Assembly (NCBI GenBank): GCA_964035545.1
Contig: OZ037768.1
Coordinates: 2,345,501 to 2,409,500, forward strand
Direction: 5' to 3'
Origin: Bugula neritina
Lineage: Eukaryota; Bryozoa; Gymnolaemata; Cheilostomatida; Bugulidae
Length of the DNA stretch: 64,000 nt
Part shown: positions 1 to 12,300 of the stretch, in pieces
Layout of the letters: every line of letters begins with the position of its first letter
How positions within the stretch are numbered: position 1 is the stretch's first letter
Notes under the pieces: model-generated
What the model saw: the letters and a program-made list of their open reading frames with translations, nothing else
What the model was told of the DNA's origin: nothing
Databases searched by the model: none
Program-made: the position numbers and the translations under genes

Positions 1-17
1 CAAATATATGCACTTCC

Positions 18-46
18 TATTGGTTAGCATTAATGATGACATCATC
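18..46 (+). promoter_or_regulatory. Possible proximal promoter of the small proline-rich gene
   Basis: An inverted CCAAT box (ATTGG at about 19-23) is followed by the palindrome GATGACATCATC at 35-46, which contains a CRE/ATF-like TGACATCA. Both lie within 100 bp of a well-placed ATG at 104. No TATA box is visible. The promoter reading is inference from motif and position only. Confidence 0.25.
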
Positions 47-103
47 AGTTTTAGAGCTTTTTTGACAAAACTGTAAGTTTAGTTAAACTTTTAAAGTCAA
101 AAT

Positions 104-376
104 ATGGCTCAAAGGCCCTCCTTCATGGCAATACCCCCTAACCCGACTCGTCCGATGAATGGACTATCTCCCAATAGACAGGACCCGCTACAAGTTAACA
201 ACATAATGGCACCATGGAGAGTGAACATGCCACCTAGTCTCCAGTCACCTTACCCTGTTCCACACTACATCAACGAAATCACAATGGGACTTCGGTCAGC
301 CGTCCCCGCCCCATATGGAAACGGTTTTGGTGCTAGTGAGTTCTCTTACCATTTGAATAAAAACTATTCGTCCTGA
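104..376 (+). CDS. Small proline-rich protein 1, unknown function (90 aa)
   Basis: An intact 90-residue ORF starts in a good Kozak context (A at -3, G at +4). It is rich in Pro, Asn, Ser and Met, with short PxP and YPVP stretches. It has no signal peptide, membrane segment or domain I recognise. A second small proline-rich ORF begins 62 bp after its stop, so both may be read from one transcript, or they may be separate genes. Low-complexity proline-rich proteins of this size occur among sperm and ciliary structural proteins, but I see no family motif and assign no function. Composition and start context argue that it is coding; the surrounding DNA is otherwise AT-rich. Confidence 0.45.
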   Translation: MAQRPSFMAIPPNPTRPMNGLSPNRQDPLQVNNIMAPWRVNMPPSLQSPYPVPHYINEITMGLRSAVPAPYGNGFGASEFSYHLNKNYSS

Positions 377-438
377 ACTGTTTTGTGATCTTTTATAAAG
401 AAGTTTAATTGATGAGTAAAGATTGAGTACTAGAAGTC

Positions 439-699
439 ATGGCCTGTATTTTAGGTTACCCGTCCCCTGTCTACCCTGTTGGATGTGGCATTAGCCCCGA
501 TGCCAATCTGTGGTTTCAGAGAAGACAAGAAGGCTGGCCGTGTAACTGGCCCCTAACACAAGTTGCCCCATCAAACTTAGGCTACCCTATAGAGCCAGGG
601 TCTATGCCTCTACCGCAAGTGAGGGTAACTCCACAGATACCACTTCCACCACAAAGGACTGGCTACACGTCGCTACCCCAGTTATTGGGACTGGACTAG
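439..699 (+). CDS. Small proline-rich protein 2, unknown function (86 aa)
   Basis: An intact 86-residue ORF starts in a good Kozak context (G at -3, G at +4), 62 bp after the stop of the preceding small ORF and in another frame. It contains repeated GYP/YP motifs, a WPCNWP segment and a proline-rich tail (PQIPLPPQ). Two Cys residues lie near the N-terminus. No known domain is recognised. The neighbouring ORF has a similar composition, suggesting a related pair or a bicistronic message. An AATAAA on the + strand at 973-978, about 275 bp downstream, could end the transcript. A short run of GGGTTT-like repeats at about 770-795 lies in the putative 3' UTR. Confidence 0.45.
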   Translation: MACILGYPSPVYPVGCGISPDANLWFQRRQEGWPCNWPLTQVAPSNLGYPIEPGSMPLPQVRVTPQIPLPPQRTGYTSLPQLLGLD

Positions 700-972
700 A
701 ACATACATACATCAACTTAGAACTTAAATACATTGAGGGCCTTCTTCTTTAACAAAGTTCTATAGTAATTCTTAGGGTTTGGGGTTTGGGGTTTGGAGAG
801 AAATATGCAGTGTATCACATTTATTGGCCTACTGAGAATTTTTATGGCTTGTGCATGATGATCATACTGAGTTATTCAACAAAATGAATTTAATTTTCTT
901 CAATATAATACATCTATGCAAAACTGTGTTGCTTATTCTAGTTGGCCATTTTAGCCTACGAGTTGTATCTAC

Positions 973-997
973 AATAAAGAGCAGCAAAAAGTTTATT
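973..997. terminator. Back-to-back polyadenylation signals of convergent genes
   Basis: AATAAA reads on the + strand at 973-978 (3' end of the proline-rich transcript). AATAAA reads on the - strand at 992-997, overlapping the TAA stop of the FKBP gene. Cleavage 10-30 nt downstream on each strand would make the two 3' ends overlap by tens of bases. Confidence 0.5.
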
Positions 998-2528
998 TAC
1001 CATAGCCACCATCTCCATATGCCAATATGGGTGGTACTGTAAGTCGTCTCCTCTCCCCCTCACACATGTTCATTAGTCCCATGTCTACTCCTTTGATCAC
1101 TTGTCTTTCTCCAAGAGTGAAGTCGTAAGTTTGATCACGGTCATAACTGGGAGAGGATAACATTTGTACTTTATGATATTTAGTTGGGTTTTACTACACG
1201 AAGTGGTAGTTTAGTTACATAATCAGAGGTCTTGTCTTATTTGAAAGCAAAGAGCCTTCCCTCCACCCGCAATTGCTGTATGATGAGTATTCAAAACACA
1301 ACTATATAACACTAGCTGAGCTTTTGCATTAAAGGACACCTTATACCTGCTCCCTTTGAGTTTAAACATAATAGCTACAAATTTTACACAAAAGTTATAT
1401 CAGCTTTTGATGAAAAAACAGACTTTGTAAATAAAATGCTTAAAATCCTCAAAACAATCATTCCGTTACCTGCTGTCAAATGGTGATCCGTCTAAGAAGG
1501 TTCCGTTGTAATGTTCTCTAATAAAATCTCCAGCTGCAGATCTTCTCGTACAGTTCTCAGGCATGTGCAGCAGTTCCATCTTATATCCAGAAGACTCGAC
1601 ATCTGCCAACTCCACCTCAAATATCAGAGTGGATCCTGGTGGGATGCTACCTATCGGTTAATAGTATTGGACAGTTTCATTTGATGCTATCCATCTTGCA
1701 AAGTTACATCTAATGCTACTGTCGGTTGATGCTATTGGCCGGTTATAGCTATCACATGTTACAAAGCAAAGCAGAAATATGTAGCTTATAATATACTTTA
1801 AAACCCAGCTAAAATAATATTATATAACAGACATTACCTACTGCACTATCTCCATAGCCCAGCTCTGGTGGAATAGTGATTTTTCTTTTTTCTCCTTTGC
1901 ACATTCCTTTCATGCCCATGTCCATTCCTCGAATCACTTCACCCACTCCCAGGTGAAAGTTATAGGTGTCTCCTCTATCATAACTACAATTGTATATTCT
2001 ACTTGTCAAGGAAAGGTTTTTATTCATAAATCAATTCATAACCAAGGTTCAAAAACTCTTCAGTTTTTATCAAACTTTGCTTTTTATAAATGTTTGTACA
2101 ACTATACTGTGTGCTTTTATAGCACCGGTATTGCAATACTACACCTACATATGCATATAAAAATTGTAAACCATGTGCAAAAGTACTGGATGTAATTTGA
2201 TAATGATAGAGTGTTAGAGGTTTAATACAGCTGTGCAGAGAGATGATATAGATTCAGATCTTACATCTAGTGTAGACTTAGCTACTATAATATTTTATGA
2301 TGAGACCAGCAAGTAATTTTTTTACCTGGAATCAAATTTAGTCCCATCTTCTAAATAGCCTGTGTACTGTTGATACATGTAATCGCCCTCCCTTGCTCGA
2401 TGTGTACAATCTGATGGTATAAAAATCTGATCTATTCGAAACCCTGGTACAAAGCCATCCATGTCATCCGCCACTACAGCCATCACTTGCCATACTACCA
2501 ACAGAGAGTAGATAACTCTCGAGTTCAT
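993..2528 (-). CDS. Secreted/ER two-domain FKBP-type peptidyl-prolyl isomerase
   Basis: Exons (transcript order) are 2528-2326, 1983-1838, 1650-1470 and 1146-993, totalling 684 nt (227 aa), all with GT-AG borders. Residues 1 to about 20 form a signal peptide (hydrophobic LLVVWQVMAVVA). Two FKBP domains follow, each split at the same place: YxGxLxDGxxFDS / YDR..YxFxLG..VIxGxDMGxxxMCxGExRxxxxPPxLxYGD. Exon phases 2-1-2 repeat per domain, so the second domain arose by duplication of an exon pair. FKBP folds catalyse cis-trans prolyl isomerisation; domain 1 keeps the FD, VI, GMD and YGD signature residues. The protein ends GYGK-stop with no ER-retention tetrapeptide. An acceptor AG at 2530-2531 sits one base before the ATG, implying a 5'-UTR intron whose first exon I did not find. 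A donor-like GTAAAT at the last FKBP half could lead to further exons, but none is visible before the window edge. Confidence 0.85.
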
Positions 2529-4462
2529 TCTAAAATCATTCAGTATTTCATAATGTAAATATATTATTCAGTAAATTGTGCTTAGCTGAGAAATTTTTTG
2601 TATTTTTGGTAAATTCTGCTTGAATTTGAAGTTTTATTGCTATATATATTCTGCGGACAGCTTTACATACTTTAAGTATTTAAAGGAAAACCCATGACTG
2701 CTTAGTTTATTCAGATCAAAAGAACTTTTAGTTTAATGAGTTCGAACGAATTCGTACATTAATTATTAGTTAGATAGCATATTATTACATCTACATTACT
2801 GCATTGTTGCAATTTGTATGGTTTAATCTACCAAACACCCAAAAATACAACATGCAATTATAGATTTTAACGCTAAAACACAACTCCATTACCGTAACTA
2901 AACTTTTATTTCACATTATCCTTGCATCTCATAAAAGCAGTAGAGTGTAGAGCTAAGGAACTTATATTTAAACTTATACACAATCAAAACAAATTATGTG
3001 ACTTTCAGGTTTATAAAAAGCTATCTAATGTATACACACCTTAGACAAGCAAGTAACCTTGCTGAGAGTGAGAGAATGAGTGAGCTAGTGAATATTGAAA
3101 CTGACCGACTACAATGATCCGACTATTCAGTAAGCCTACGTGGCAGCAGAAGGCTGTTGAGATGACCTTGATACCTGTTTGTTGAGTCAGCACGTTAATT
3201 AGCACAGATAAACAATAGCAGCAGTAGCCATGTAATGGGATACCCATTGGCTGTGCTATGCTATTAGGGCACCATGTATAAACGTTAACATGTGGGAGCA
3301 AAGTTCACTGAAATATGGCCTTTTTAAAATAACATTTCGGCAGCTACATTTTCAGACTAGGTTACAAATTCAGGAAATTGATGGTATTTCACATATTTAA
3401 GAGTAAGTTACAAACTAGGAAAGTTGACAATAAAACATTGTGCAGCAAAAGTTTAAAACTTTTACAGTACTATTGAGCTTTAAACAGCGAACAATTAATA
3501 GTACATATGTTGTCTACAAACTGGAAAATTATCTCGAGTTTCTGTGATAGCATTACTCAATATAGTCTTAATATACTTACTCTATAAGTCTACAGCTGCT
3601 TTTACACCAATTCTCCTGACTCTAACCTCTGGATATAGTATGGCTGTGTACAACTAGATCCAAAGCTATAACTTGTGCCAAGAGTACTAGCTAGCTGTGT
3701 ACAGACTATCTGAGCCAACACATCATGCATCTATCTTAGTAAAATGACATTCAAAAATAATGTTGATATGATATATGGCAATGCATTATGCATTGGGAGA
3801 CTAACCCTATATTAGTGCATGCAGTAAAGTGTTGACAGATTGATTGATGACAGCTTAAGCATGTTATGCTCTGTGCAGATATATTGCTATAGGAAGAAGT
3901 GTTCAAACAGTTGATACGACTAGTTGCTGGAATAAATGTACGGCTTCTTTTAATTGGTTGCTTGATTGCCGTATACACATACATAATGTCTAACCCAAAC
4001 ACGACATTGTTTTATATTCATAAATAAAACCCAATAGTGTGCTGTTATCTAGTTTTGAATGCGCTCAATTCTTCAATTCTTATAAAATTTCCTGAGAGGT
4101 GAAGTTTGTAATTACTATACATACATCTGGAATATATTTCGATTTATCTTGTTTTTTCATAATTAGAAATTGTATCTAGTTTCTATCCAGATATTTAATT
4201 TTAATCAAATTTTTTAAGCTTTGTATATTTATACTTATTAAAATATGCTTACAAGAAACAAATTCTCAGTCTTTGAATTACCTATTAAAATTTGGAAAAA
4301 TATTCCTTAAATAATTAATGCATAAATTCTTTTCATAAAAAAAAATAGAAAAATTTAAGCATTAAGCCCCTGACTGCATGATTCAGCAGCAAAGCTTGCC
4401 CGAAACTGCTTTAACAAATAAGCAGCTGAAGAAAGATAAAGTGTCTATTAATATGCTTCTAG
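2529..4462. other. Intergenic, no convincing gene
   Basis: AT-rich sequence between the FKBP start and the first visible peptidase exon. I searched the + strand for the missing upstream exons of the S9 peptidase (beta-propeller and the first strands of the hydrolase domain) and found no open, spliceable candidate. Short open frames on the - strand have no coding character. Confidence 0.5.
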
Positions 4463-6314
4463 GAACCCACTGCCAGGCTCTAGAATTGCGACTCAGAAGT
4501 TCTCACTGGACTACTACGATTACTTGGCTAAGAATCAGACATACATCATAGTCTACGCAGATGTGAGAGGCTCTGGGGGACGTGGTGAGAGAGTCCGACA
4601 AGCTGTGAAGGGGAACCTGGGCTTTGCTGAAGGTGAAGATATTTCTAGGGTCATCAGGTAAGCTCTAAGAATTATCATGGAAGCTAGAGCAGCACTACGT
4701 TAAGGGGAGCCACCTGTTTGAAACATCTGCTAATAATTATGTCTGGAGTGCATTTTTTGACACAATTTTTTCTAATTCTATAATGTAATTAGCTGCTTTC
4801 AGAGGTCATCACAAATAAGTTGTCTCCCCTGCTTGTCTGAAATAAAAACCTTATTGTTGCATCCAAAGTTGTATTTCAGTTATTTGAATGTTGGCTACGA
4901 CCACTATAAAGTAGACAAAGACTATGTGGCTGTTATGGGACTAAATTATGGAGGATTCGTGTCTCTGCATACGCTGGCCAACAAAAGACAATACATCAAA
5001 TGTGGAGTTATCACCTCTCCTTTTCTTTCACTTTCTACAGATGGTAAATAATCATAATATTAAAGCTTGGCAAAAATAACCTAATTGAGAATTGATGGAG
5101 TATTTATGATGTTATTTACATCACATGACCAGACAAAGTTTTTAATGCTGCTTAATAATATTACTCAAAAAGATATGGTTCTGCTAGACAAATTGAAAAG
5201 TAGATCATAATATTTTGCACACTTTGAGTTTGAATTTGCAGAGTACCAATTGCAAAGAATTGCTTCAAATATGGAATTCTTTGACAAATACTTTAAAAAA
5301 CTTTAAAAAGTTTGGAAATTGCTGTTGCTGTTTGCTGTTGCTGAATCTTAAAAACTAATATTAGGCATCAAGTAAACCAAACTTGGAATTGCTTTTATCT
5401 TTCTATGCCTTCACAACATCTGCTTATACAAAGTATGTTTGCTTGAGTTTTGAAAAGTTGCTAAAATTTGTTGTCAAACTTATGTCAGTAGCTGACAACT
5501 CCTACTTTTATACTAAGCGCCTCAGCAGTAATCTATATACGCAGTATGCAGTTATAACACTAAAACATATTGGAATATTCCAGAACAAATCCAATAACAG
5601 CAACACATTATCTTTTACTGATATTAGTGACATGTAAAGAGGAACTTTTCACATGAGCTTTGAATAGAATGTAGTAAAATTCTCTATTTCAGGCAACTGG
5701 CTAGTGGAGAGGTACATGAATAGTACAGCTGCTCCTCAACTTGACTATGACTGCAACACGGGGACGTCTTCTAACTGCGCCGTACCGTTTAGAAATGTTA
5801 GCCTCTTTCTTCTCCACGGCACAGAGGATCGTGAGTATTTATTAATATAAGAGTTAGTCTACAATACTAACCATAGCTAAGCATAATCTGCAGAAAATTA
5901 TTCAACTATTAATAAAAAATTTAATTGTTGAAACTATGGCTAAAAAGCAACAGCATAATCCTATATAATACGCAGTACAAATAAGTATAGTTGTAGTTAG
6001 TAAAACAAAAACTCACAGAGATATAACTTGAGTTTTGGAGTGTTTAAGATTTTCCGTAATAAAGTGTTTCCTTAAAAAGAGATTGATTTCAAAATTAGCT
6101 GCCATAAATATGGACAGGCACTTGAGACATGGTGAAGTTTTAAGTTTGGAATTTTCTCATCTTGTAAAATAATTGTATATCAATAGGAATAGAAAAATAT
6201 TTTGTGCACACTTGTTGAATTGAGCTTACAGAGAGGATGTGAAATGTATTTTTTGTGCTCATAAATTGCCATTTACTAACTGCTGAACTAATCACTTTAC
6301 ACTGTTTTAAAAAA

Positions 6315-6356
<42 letters not shown>

Positions 6357-7190
6357 GTTGCCGGTTTTTTTTCTAAAAATAGTAAAATCTAAAAAGAACA
6401 GTGCTTTCTTGGAAAAATGTCAATTTAGGCAGACCATCATTTTTTTTATAGCCACTCTAAAATATGTTCACTCACAGGTGTAATTATTTGTGATTTATTT
6501 TCATTGCAGTTGTCGTTCCTATTGAGCATTCTTTCTCACTGATGTCTAAACTTCAGCTTCTCAACTTTGACTTCAGACAACAGGTAGAGTTCACTGCCAG
6601 TGTTTGATCTCTACTCCATCTAAATTATTGGTTACACATAAAAACTTGGTCAGCCTATACTCTGCATGTTGTAATCGGAAATAAGCTGTTTACACATAGT
6701 AAGGAAAACTCTTGGTATAGATAATTTTTGTAAATTTTGTTTTCTGTAATCTTTAAACAATAACAAGATTGCTCTAAACAATTTGTTGTTTATAATATTT
6801 TCAATTTCAGTCCACAAGAAATATTATCTATTTAACTGAAAGTTTTTTTCACTGAAAGCTTACCTAATAAAAGTAGCAGAATACAAAACCAATACATTGG
6901 GCATCCGAATTTAAGCCAGCATAAGCTCAAAAAAGCAGCCAAGACCCGCTTGTAAAAAGTTATAATTCAACTAGCCACCACCATTCCTATACTACTTAGT
7001 TTCCACAGCTAATCTTTTACAGGCTTTTGGCTCTTTCTATTTTTAGATTTATCCTGAAGTTGGGAATAATCTTGAAGAGTCTGACGTCAACTCACACTAC
7101 TACCAAACAATAACAAACTTTCTCAATGAATGTTTTGAAATCAGGTTTAAGGTTGACAAAGAGAAGATTGATTACTGTATGAATCGTTAG
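4463..7190 (+). CDS. DPP4/6/10-like S9 peptidase C-terminal domain, catalytically dead
   Basis: Exons are 4463-4657, 4880-5043, 5693-5830, 6510-6583 and 7047-7190, with consistent phases and a final TAG. They encode about 238 residues matching the alpha/beta-hydrolase end of dipeptidyl peptidases: FSLDYYDYLAKNQTYIIVYADVR, RGSGGRG, VAVMGLNYGG, KCGVITSP, ERYM, LLHGTED and NFLNECF. The nucleophile motif of active members (G-W-S-Y-G-G) reads G-L-N-Y-G-G here, so Ser is replaced by Asn. The loop that carries the catalytic His (DEDHG in DPP4) reads PEVGNN. The HGTED acid is kept. Loss of the nucleophile recalls DPP6/DPP10, membrane proteins that modulate channels, but that role is only an analogy. 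The first visible exon begins mid-domain in phase. No upstream propeller or membrane-anchor exons are seen, so the gene is either a truncated duplicate or has very distant 5' exons. AATAAA lies at 7764-7769. Confidence 0.8.
6318..6354. repeat. (AT)n microsatellite
   Basis: An uninterrupted TA dinucleotide run of about 18 units in the fourth visible intron interval of the peptidase gene. Confidence 0.95.
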
Positions 7191-8650
7191 ATGATTTTTA
7201 CCAGTTTTTGTATCAAACCTAACTGATATTTTTGATGACTCATGCCTGCTATAAATAGAGACTATTTTGCTACAGCTCTGTTGAAATCACAACTAGTTGC
7301 TGAATTGATAAGTTTAGATTTCGAATGTCACCTTTTAGAGGTCGAGTTATTACTGGAATCTTTCTGAGAACTGCCAGGACATTTGGTTGTGATTGGTTTA
7401 TGATTGATACAATAGTTTTGATTGGTCAATTGTTAATATAGTCCTGGTAGACACTGGCAGGTAGTTTCAGTTTCAACATTAATTTAACCTGCAGTGTGCA
7501 AAAATTTCTCATTAACTTCAATAGCTTTACAAACCTGAAGAAAACTTTGAAAATAATGCTACCAAGGCTGGTGGCTGTTAGGCTGATGATGTTATATCTT
7601 AAAAGCTAGATTTTACAACTTTCTCAAAATAGTTAACTGCAAGTTACAAAACTTGTGACGATATTATGATTAAGTAGGCGTAGAGATGTATACATGCCTC
7701 AGACTATTTCAAAGTAATGTGGTAGAGACTTAGTTTCCCATCAAAGAATATTTACAGGTATTCAATAAATGTGTTTTGCAGTGGTCCATATGCACACCCA
7801 TCTATTCAAATATTATATCAAGACTTATTATACGAGATATACTTTTTTAGACTATAGAATGTTATATATTTTTATATTCTGCCTGAAGGTTTATTTACTA
7901 ATAAAAAAATTTCTAATGCATAGATATTTATATAGCTCAATATGCATTGTTAGTTTTTGCTGTACATACTATTTTGTTAAATATTTATTATAAAGAGTGG
8001 AATAGTTTGTGTATATTGTGCATTTTACTTACTTTTTCGATAAATGATACTTGTAATACAACCGTGGTCACAATGTGTATTTTAAGCTGTGTTTGTGTGC
8101 AAGCTCTATAAATACCCATAAACGTTATAAATTCGAGCTCATACCTAAACACTAAGATTATCAAATACCATGGGAGAGTATAACCATTTGCAGGATATGC
8201 AACCATATGCAAAAAACAAACTAATTTTTTATAAAATTAACATTGCTATTAGCACCGAAAACTAAATCGCATTTGATGGCACGATCTGGCCTAAAGCGAG
8301 TTAAAACATAAATTTAAAATATAAATTACCTTAGTGGGTATTAGCCCAGTTTATGCCGTATTAGCAGACAGAGGTGTGTTTGATGTCAGGTTTATGACAT
8401 GAAGATTAGTTATTATACAAGTGTGTTATGTGGTAAGGTCAGCCAGTGTGTTTATGGTTAACATTCTGTCTCCCAGGGCATTAAAAAATTATATTTTTTT
8501 TATTTTGATAAAATTTCATGTAAAAGACATGTGAAAAACAACTGTGTTATTTCAGCTGTAAATTATGTTTATGGTAAATATGGTTGGAGGTGTTTCATAT
8601 TAGTTTTTGAAATAAACTAAAATATTTCAATTAGCAATAGAATATAACCA
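7191..8650. other. 3' flank of peptidase gene and intergenic DNA
   Basis: Contains the likely peptidase 3' UTR (AATAAA at 7764-7769) and then AT-rich DNA with no supported exon on either strand. Confidence 0.5.
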
Positions 8651-8658
8651 TGTGTGCA

Positions 8659-8757
<99 letters not shown>

Positions 8758-8828
8758 TTGTGTGTTTGTGTTTTTGTGTGTTTGTGTGTTTGTGTGTTTG
8801 TGTGTGCGTGTGTGTGTTTGTGTGTTTG

Positions 8829-8863
<35 letters not shown>

Positions 8864-8874
8864 GAGAGAGAGAA
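8651..8874. repeat. (TGCG)n then (TGTT/TG)n microsatellite
   Basis: About 26 TGCG units run to about 8757, followed by a mixed TG/TGTT tract and a short GA tail. The alternating purine-pyrimidine sequence is a classic Z-DNA former. Its CpG-bearing half is unusual in an AT-rich setting. Long open frames through it (CVRA or HTHT repeats) are artefacts of repeat periodicity. Confidence 0.95.
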
Positions 8875-9382
8875 AGTTGATTATAAAATGATACTAGTAC
8901 TTCAACATTATATATACATGTTTTATTACTTTCACATATATCCACATATTTATACATTATAGCAGGTTAATTTATTATAGACTTTGTGAAAATTCCCCAA
9001 ATAAATAGTGTGTAAAGTTATACGCTTGTTGACATTGATTATGTGTCAAAATGCTTGTACAAACAATAAAGTTGTAAGTAATTATGTTTGAACGTTGGCA
9101 AGTTGAAAAACTTTGTACAAAACATTAGATCTAAAAAGAACTTTTTGCTTATACAAGGTAATTCAAACATTTGATTACTAATATCTATCAGTTTGCATAA
9201 CCAATACTGTTTCTAAAAGTTGAAATGCATGCAAATGGCAAATTTGTTGAGGAATCATTTGTTTCCAAAGCAAATTTTAAAAAATGCAACAAAAATAGTA
9301 ACTCTTTACTAAAAGCACACATTCGTTGATTCCTACAATATTATGTTTGTGAGTTACTAACTAGGTGGTTAAATAGTAAAAA
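8875..9382. other. 3' flank of the large FKBP gene, nothing further seen
   Basis: AT-rich DNA. TTTATT at 8971-8976 gives an AATAAA on the - strand, a possible distal poly(A) signal for the FKBP gene ending at 9383. Confidence 0.35.
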
Positions 9383-12300
9383 CTACAAACAAACACAGTG
9401 TGTTGCTGGGCAGTAAGGATTATCATAGTTGCAGTTGACTAAGCACCACTGGTCCATCAGGGGATAGTCATAGAAAGGTGCTTTTCCAGCGCAAACTTTT
9501 ATCATTGGAACACCAGCAGATGGAGCTTGTGTAATTGGTGCTCTTGTGGTAGTTCTAACTGTAGTAGGTCTAAATGTAGTTGATGTGGTTGTTGGCATGT
9601 TTACTTCTGGCATTTGTATTTTTGGTTTGGTTGCTGGAGCCAAAGCTGGTGCCGGAGTATCTGGGGCTAGAGTAGCTGGGGCCAGAGTAGCTGGGGCCAG
9701 AGTGTCTGGGGCCAAAGTGGCTGGGGCCAAAGTAGCTGGGGCCAGAGTAGCTGGGGCCGGAGTTGCTGGTGCCATAGTAGCTGGGGCCAGAGTAGCTGGG
9801 GCTGGAGTATCTGGGGCCAGAGTAGCTGGTGCCGGAGTATCTGGGGCCAGAGTAGCTGGGGCCAGAGTAGCTGGTGCCGGAGTATCTGGAGCCAGAGTAG
9901 CCGGGGCCAGAGTAGCCGGGGCCAGAGTAGTTGGGGCCAAAGTAGCTGGAGCTGGAGTAGCTGGAGCCGGAGTGGCTGGGGCCGGAGTAGCTGGTGCCGG
10001 AGTAGCTGGTGCCGGAGTAGCTGGTGCCCCAGTAACTGGGGCCGGAGTGGCTTGGGTTGGAGGAGCTGGGGCCGGAGTAGCCGGGGCCGGAGTAGCTGGT
10101 GCAACACCAAAGTTATTTGACAGCAGCCTGATATCTAAAGTGAGTCTTCTGTTGAGAGGGAAGCCAGCTGCAAGCACAAATGTGTAAACTTTTAATAGTT
10201 GGTAATGCATATTGGAATTTTAGAATGTTTTAGACAGAACAATTGATTAAATTCTGAACACAAAACCCACTTATAGAACTGTTATTAACTAATGTGTCTC
10301 TATATCTTTAGTTTTAAATTTGCCTGTGGTCACAAAATATTAGGAAAAAGTATAGAATTTTAGTTAATTTAATCTGAAAGGCTCGAACAGCCTTTGAAGA
10401 AGGCATCTAACAATTGCTCATTACCAATAGTTGGACAAATTACTTTATCCTGGTGATTAGATAATGCAGGTGTACTGAGAAAATTATAAGCAAAACACAT
10501 GCTAGAAAGCAGCTTTTATAATGCGAAAAACTTGATGAGGTTATTTATTAGGACATAATACTGTCATTTCGACTAAAAATTGTAAATGCGTAAGTACATC
10601 TCAATCTCTTAGATTATTAGGATACATTAGCCTAAGCTAGCAACTTAAAAAATAATGTCAAACTTAGTGTACTCACCATTGTCTATGTCAGCAGTGACAA
10701 ACTCAGGAGGCATCAGCACTCTTCTTCCTTCTCCAATACACATGCTATTAACTCCCCACGTAAGTCCCTTCGGCACTTTTTCACTCCCAACTTGGAACTT
10801 GAATCGTCCGCCCCTGTTATGAATAAAACCAAATAATCGTTTGACGCTATGCTCTACATCGCCTACGCAATTTGTTGAAACATTTTTGATGAGGTAGCGA
10901 CTAAACTGTCAAAAAAGATAACCATTTTAAACATTTGAAGTTATATAACTCAATACGACATTAAAACGTGTTTGGCATAGCTATATATACTAAACTATTT
11001 TGAGCTCCTTATGAAAAAATATGCCCAACGGTACCTTTAATGCATTTTACTTCGTAGATTTTAGTTCATATTTCATTCTGTTATAATAACAAAAACTACT
11101 CTTACTGAAGTCATGATTGCACTTACACATTGCTTCCTCTTTTGCCAGTAACCGATTCTCCAGAATATTCTATTTCCAGAATATCATTTCTAAAAACCTG
11201 TTTATCAGAGCCACAGGTTGGTCCATCAATCTTTACGTACTGAAGTTTTCCACTCACTATCTCCACAAGCTCAGCATCAAACACCAGATCAGTGTTGGGT
11301 GGGATAGTTGTTCCTGCACGCCAGGAAAAGTATTTCAATACAAGTATGGTTTTATTTGATGTAATGTTTCAGATTAGCTTTAAAAGAATAATCTTGTAAC
11401 TAATTTAAAAGCAATTTAAAGCAAGTGAGCATGATTTTCAAGTATACGAGCAATTAACAATTGGTATTTTTACTTGAAATCATTACAACTTCAAAATTTA
11501 CAAGAGACCAAAGGTTTTGCTGCTCCTAAAACTTACCACGGCCTTGGCGACCATATCCTAGCAAATGGTGAACTTTTATTTTTCTAACTTCTCCTTCACA
11601 CATATCAAGAAGGTTCATGTCCAGACCCTGAATGGCGTTTCCTTCACCTACTGTGAAGTTTAACGTAGAATGCTCATATCTAGAAAGACAAGGAAATTAT
11701 GCAGATCATGATGAATAACTGTTATTTCTATTGTACATATACAAGTTATTATCAACAGCTCATAAATTAAAAACTGACACCTTTAGAATTAACCATAAAC
11801 AAAACTTTATATCTAAAGTATTTGATGATAAATAAAAACTATTTAGTGTCAGAACTAAGCTAAATTTATAACCATATCAGACTTTCCATCTAAAGTTAAA
11901 GTTGAACAAAATATAAACTCCCTGAAAAAAGTGAATAATAGTTTAAATTAATTTACAATAAACACTAATGATTTAGAAGAGCTGTATAAACTAGCATAAA
12001 AAGTGAAAAATTAAGTAACATTATTAGTACTATATAGCCTCAATATATCTACTCATTAATTGTATAGCAAATATTTTCGGCTAAGTATGAAAATCTTACG
12101 TGCTCCAAAAAGGTGCGCCGTTGCTAAGGGAGCCATTATAATGGAGCCTAATAGAATCGCCAGGGACAGTCTTTCTGATGCAATTAGCTGGTTTAGAGAT
12201 AACTGTGTGTCCTGTGGGGCCATTCCAAGTATCGTTCAGTATGACCTCAAATATTAGCTTTGAGTTTGGTGGTATTGAGCCTGGAATAGAGAAAGTTTCA

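Noticed and set aside
768-797. Telomere-like GGGTTT repeats
   Set aside because: Only three imperfect units, between two ordinary genes; not a telomere or an obvious interstitial telomeric array.
5383-5637. 84-residue open frame within the peptidase gene
   Set aside because: Lies wholly in an intron between confirmed exons, with no motif.
8631-8962. Several long open frames over the TGCG/TG repeat on both strands
   Set aside because: All frames of a stop-free microsatellite stay open; no start context, splice site or protein homology supports coding.
9546-10187. 213-residue VAGAR-repeat protein on the + strand
   Set aside because: It is antisense to the coding pentapeptide array of the FKBP gene; it is open only because the 15-bp unit lacks stops on both strands.
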